A DNA stretch of 64,000 nt from Onchocerca lupi (Eukaryota; Nematoda; Chromadorea; Rhabditida; Onchocercidae). The translations under genes were made by a program, and so were the position numbers. The DNA is taken from positions 1 through 64,000 of the forward strand of contig JAOVVO010000247.1 in assembly GCA_028564675.1 (NCBI GenBank). The letters run 5' to 3'. Under the pieces are notes generated by a model. The model was not told the DNA's origin and did no database searches. It saw only the letters and a program-made list of their open reading frames with translations. This document shows, piece after piece, positions 61,924 to 64,000 of this stretch (its first letter is position 1; the number at the start of each line of letters is the position of its first letter).

Positions 61924-63299
61924 GATATTGCTCCAAAAAACTGAATAGCTATTCTAATTTTTCAATAATTTCGAAAATATTATCTGTTTTAGCTTTTAGA
62001 TAAAGATGATAAATGCTTGTATTCAATATATTTAATAACTGGACTATTAGATTTTTATGGTTATATTAGATGCTTCCAGATTCCGTATTAAGAAAATGGA
62101 AAGTGAATTTCGATAAATATTAGTATAATGTGTTACATTGATATAATTTTTTTTCCATCGATGTATTTGGACTGATTTCTTATAATCTGATATGAAAAAG
62201 TGATGGCCTTCAGACATTTGTAGTCATTACATCCAAAAAAGATCTCATGACAGTGTTGCAGTTGTCAAAATTTATAAATCCTAGATCATTCTTTGAAGGA
62301 ATTCAGAAAGTTGTACATCAAAATTATTCTTGATCAAAATGACTTGAAAAATCACTATTAATATATTTCATTATCATGACTATACCACCGGAAGACTCAT
62401 TTTATGAGTATTTGTGTCATTGTGAAATTGTGTCTGGAACAGATCATTTAATTGTATCTCATTTTAAAAATTTATATTATTAGCACGGCACTATCTTGTT
62501 GATGTCGGTTGTTTAATCTATTAACTTCACTAGTTCGACTGCATTATTGTGCGAGGGTTCTTCGAGAGAAGTAATTGTAGGACTAATTAAAGTTAAAGTG
62601 ATGCAGAACAAAACATTGCAAGAAAATATAAAGTGGAGAAATAAAAGGAAGCAAAATAGTATAAATAAATGCATTTAAAACTGAGGTTTTATCGCAACTA
62701 AAGCATCTTATGGCATAAATTGTAAATTTATTTTTTCATGAGAAAAATCTCCAGGAGGCATCAAAATTACCCTTTCATTTATCAATGTCCATTCCATTCC
62801 TTATTTCAGAAATACTTTTTTTGTCATCGGTCTTTGGATCTACAGCATGAGTTGTAAAACAACGCCTGCTCATTACTGTGTTATATCTCCTTTCTCATTC
62901 CACGGAGGTAATGAGTGGAACTAATGATGTTTTTGTTCATCACTCAATGTATAGATTCGACTTTTTTCCTACTGTTAAAGATAAGCTTCGCAGCCAAGTT
63001 TCTACCTCATTATCCTCATCTCATCATTAGTTTTGTTGATTTTATTATTCTCTCACAAATTTTCTCAACTATCTACATCCTCTTTCATTTCAATTTTTCT
63101 GTAAGCACTAACAGTATAACTTGGCATTGTTAATTCATCCGCACAAATGTATGTACTTACATACCATTCTAGTCCTCAATTCTCATTAAACCAAACAAGG
63201 TTCGTCAATCCTTAGGTAATGATTCGGACCAACTTCAGCTTCATGCCGACACCACTTTCTAATCCAGATAGCTCACGACATTTCGGATAGAAATGATGG
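61924..63299. other. Intergenic, no gene recognised
   Basis: AT-rich downstream flank of the ATP synthase g gene. Short open frames only. Confidence 0.55.
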
Positions 63300-63539
63300 G
63301 AACAATTCCCATCCAAAAATAGCATCAATTTTCTGCACAATGCTATTTCGGGTCATCATATTGCACAGCGCGGTTGCAGCTCGTGCAGCTCTGCATTTCG
63401 CCACATGCACCATAAAATACAGCGTAGTTGGCGGAAAGTTGGAGTAAGACGAAGTTGTATAAATGCAGGATGCGATGGAATGGATAGTGTTGGGTTGTTG
63501 AATAAGAAGAAAATCATTGGTTGCGTAGTGCAGCATTTC

Positions 63540-63799
63540 TTATAGCTCAATGCCGAACAATATGGTCCTTCTTCCTCAGGAATAGGCTTACAGTAGTGGT
63601 AACCAGTCATTCCGTAATCCAAACATGGATGTGCACACTGTTCGACATTAATCATCCAGCAATATCTGGGGAATTGTCCTACTGGCTTGTTTGAAGCTTC
63701 GGGAAATATATTCACTTCAGAACTTCCGAATTTGGATGAATTATTCCTGCAAATACTTTGGAATGATGTAACAAGCTTGCATTTGCGTTCTGCCGTCCT
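63540..63799 (-). other. Possible Cys-rich exon on the minus strand
   Basis: After an acceptor-like TTTCCATCTCAG, a minus-strand frame reads about 86 codons with regularly spaced cysteines (for example YCWMINVEQCAHPCLDYG and YHYCKPIPEEEGPYCSALS). It looks like an extracellular, disulfide-rich exon. I see no in-frame ATG before it, so any start lies upstream, beyond or within the neighbouring plus-strand gene. A GTAAGC donor at 63592-63597 may end the exon early. Family unknown. Confidence 0.4.
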
Positions 63800-63871
63800 G
63801 AGATGGAAAAAAAAAAAAAAAAGGAATAAAAACGAAATTTGTACGAATCTTTGGTTTGTTTTGATAACTTT

Positions 63872-63883
63872 CTCTGCTTTCAG
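63872..63883 (+). promoter_or_regulatory. Likely spliced-leader acceptor of the last gene
   Basis: CTCTGCTTTCAG abuts the ATG at 63884 directly, a common arrangement for trans-spliced nematode mRNAs. Confidence 0.5.
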
Positions 63884-64000
63884 ATGAGGTGGAAATTGCC
63901 GACATTTTTAATATTATCTGTAACTATTGTAGCTTTTGCATATGGGGAAGATACAGATATAAATGACTCAGCACATATTGTTGCATCAAAATTTACACTG
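63884..64000 (+). CDS. Secretory protein start, TRAP-beta-like (partial)
   Basis: Runs off the window after 39 codons. MRWKLPTFLILSVTIVAFA is a clear signal peptide with cleavage probable after AFA or AYG. The mature start has acidic residues and then AHIVASKFTL, which resembles the beginning of translocon-associated protein subunit beta (SSR2, nematode trap-2), where an ASK-type motif precedes the conserved domain. With so little sequence the assignment is tentative; another ER or secreted protein is possible. Confidence 0.45.
   Translation, partial: MRWKLPTFLILSVTIVAFAYGEDTDINDSAHIVASKFTL

Noticed and set aside
1..64000. Bacterial endosymbiont insert, CRISPR array, rRNA or tRNA cluster
   Set aside because: No long unspliced bacterial-type genes, regular spacer repeats, or recognisable RNA gene signatures were seen.

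Overview
The window is nuclear DNA of a nematode, very probably a clade III, filarial-type worm; this is an inference. The sequence is strongly AT-rich. Its genes are split into many short exons with GT-AG introns. T-rich 3' splice signals sit just upstream of several start codons, as expected for spliced-leader acceptors. The proteins match nematode or general animal families. I saw no bacterial (for example Wolbachia-like) gene, CRISPR array, rRNA or tRNA gene. Exon models were made by hand from splice signals, phase agreement and remembered family sequences; most boundaries should be right to within a base or two.

Layout. 1-8.2 kb (+): a protein phosphatase 1 inhibitor-2 (PPP1R2) gene at 3710-5603, preceded by a decayed partial duplicate of its own 5' end at 1505-2057. 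8.2-29.4 kb (-): one very large gene of about 60 exons encoding a HECTD1-type HECT ubiquitin ligase (armadillo-like N-terminus, ankyrin repeats, SUN-like domain, MIB/HERC2 domain, long linker, HECT), with a CCHC zinc knuckle in the linker. 31.7-33.4 kb (+): a Rab19/43-type GTPase. 34.9-38.2 kb (+): CTU1/NCS6, the tRNA wobble-uridine thiolase subunit. It converges with an IFRD1/2-type gene (-, 38.2-41.4 kb), with only 80 bp between the two stop codons. 41.4-45.9 kb: no convincing gene. 45.9-50.0 kb (-): a PAX2/5/8-type paired-box gene. 50.0-56.5 kb: no recognised gene. 56.5-60.1 kb (-): a cluster of three small genes, LSM3, RABIF/MSS4 and a 95-residue Mediator-9-like protein; the last two overlap in different frames. 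60.9-61.9 kb (+): mitochondrial ATP synthase subunit g, with an in-frame 30-bp duplication of its start. 63.9 kb to the end (+): the beginning of a secretory protein resembling TRAP-beta, close to a cysteine-rich exon on the other strand.

The genes are mostly unrelated housekeeping functions (phosphatase control, ubiquitination, vesicle traffic, tRNA modification, RNA processing, ATP synthesis) plus one developmental transcription factor. I did not find a coherent new multi-gene system. The most notable signals are local: the nested MSS4 start inside the Mediator-9-like gene, the zinc knuckle in the HECTD1 homologue, the duplicated ATP synthase g start, the duplicated PPP1R2 5' end, and a partial exon copy inside HECTD1.
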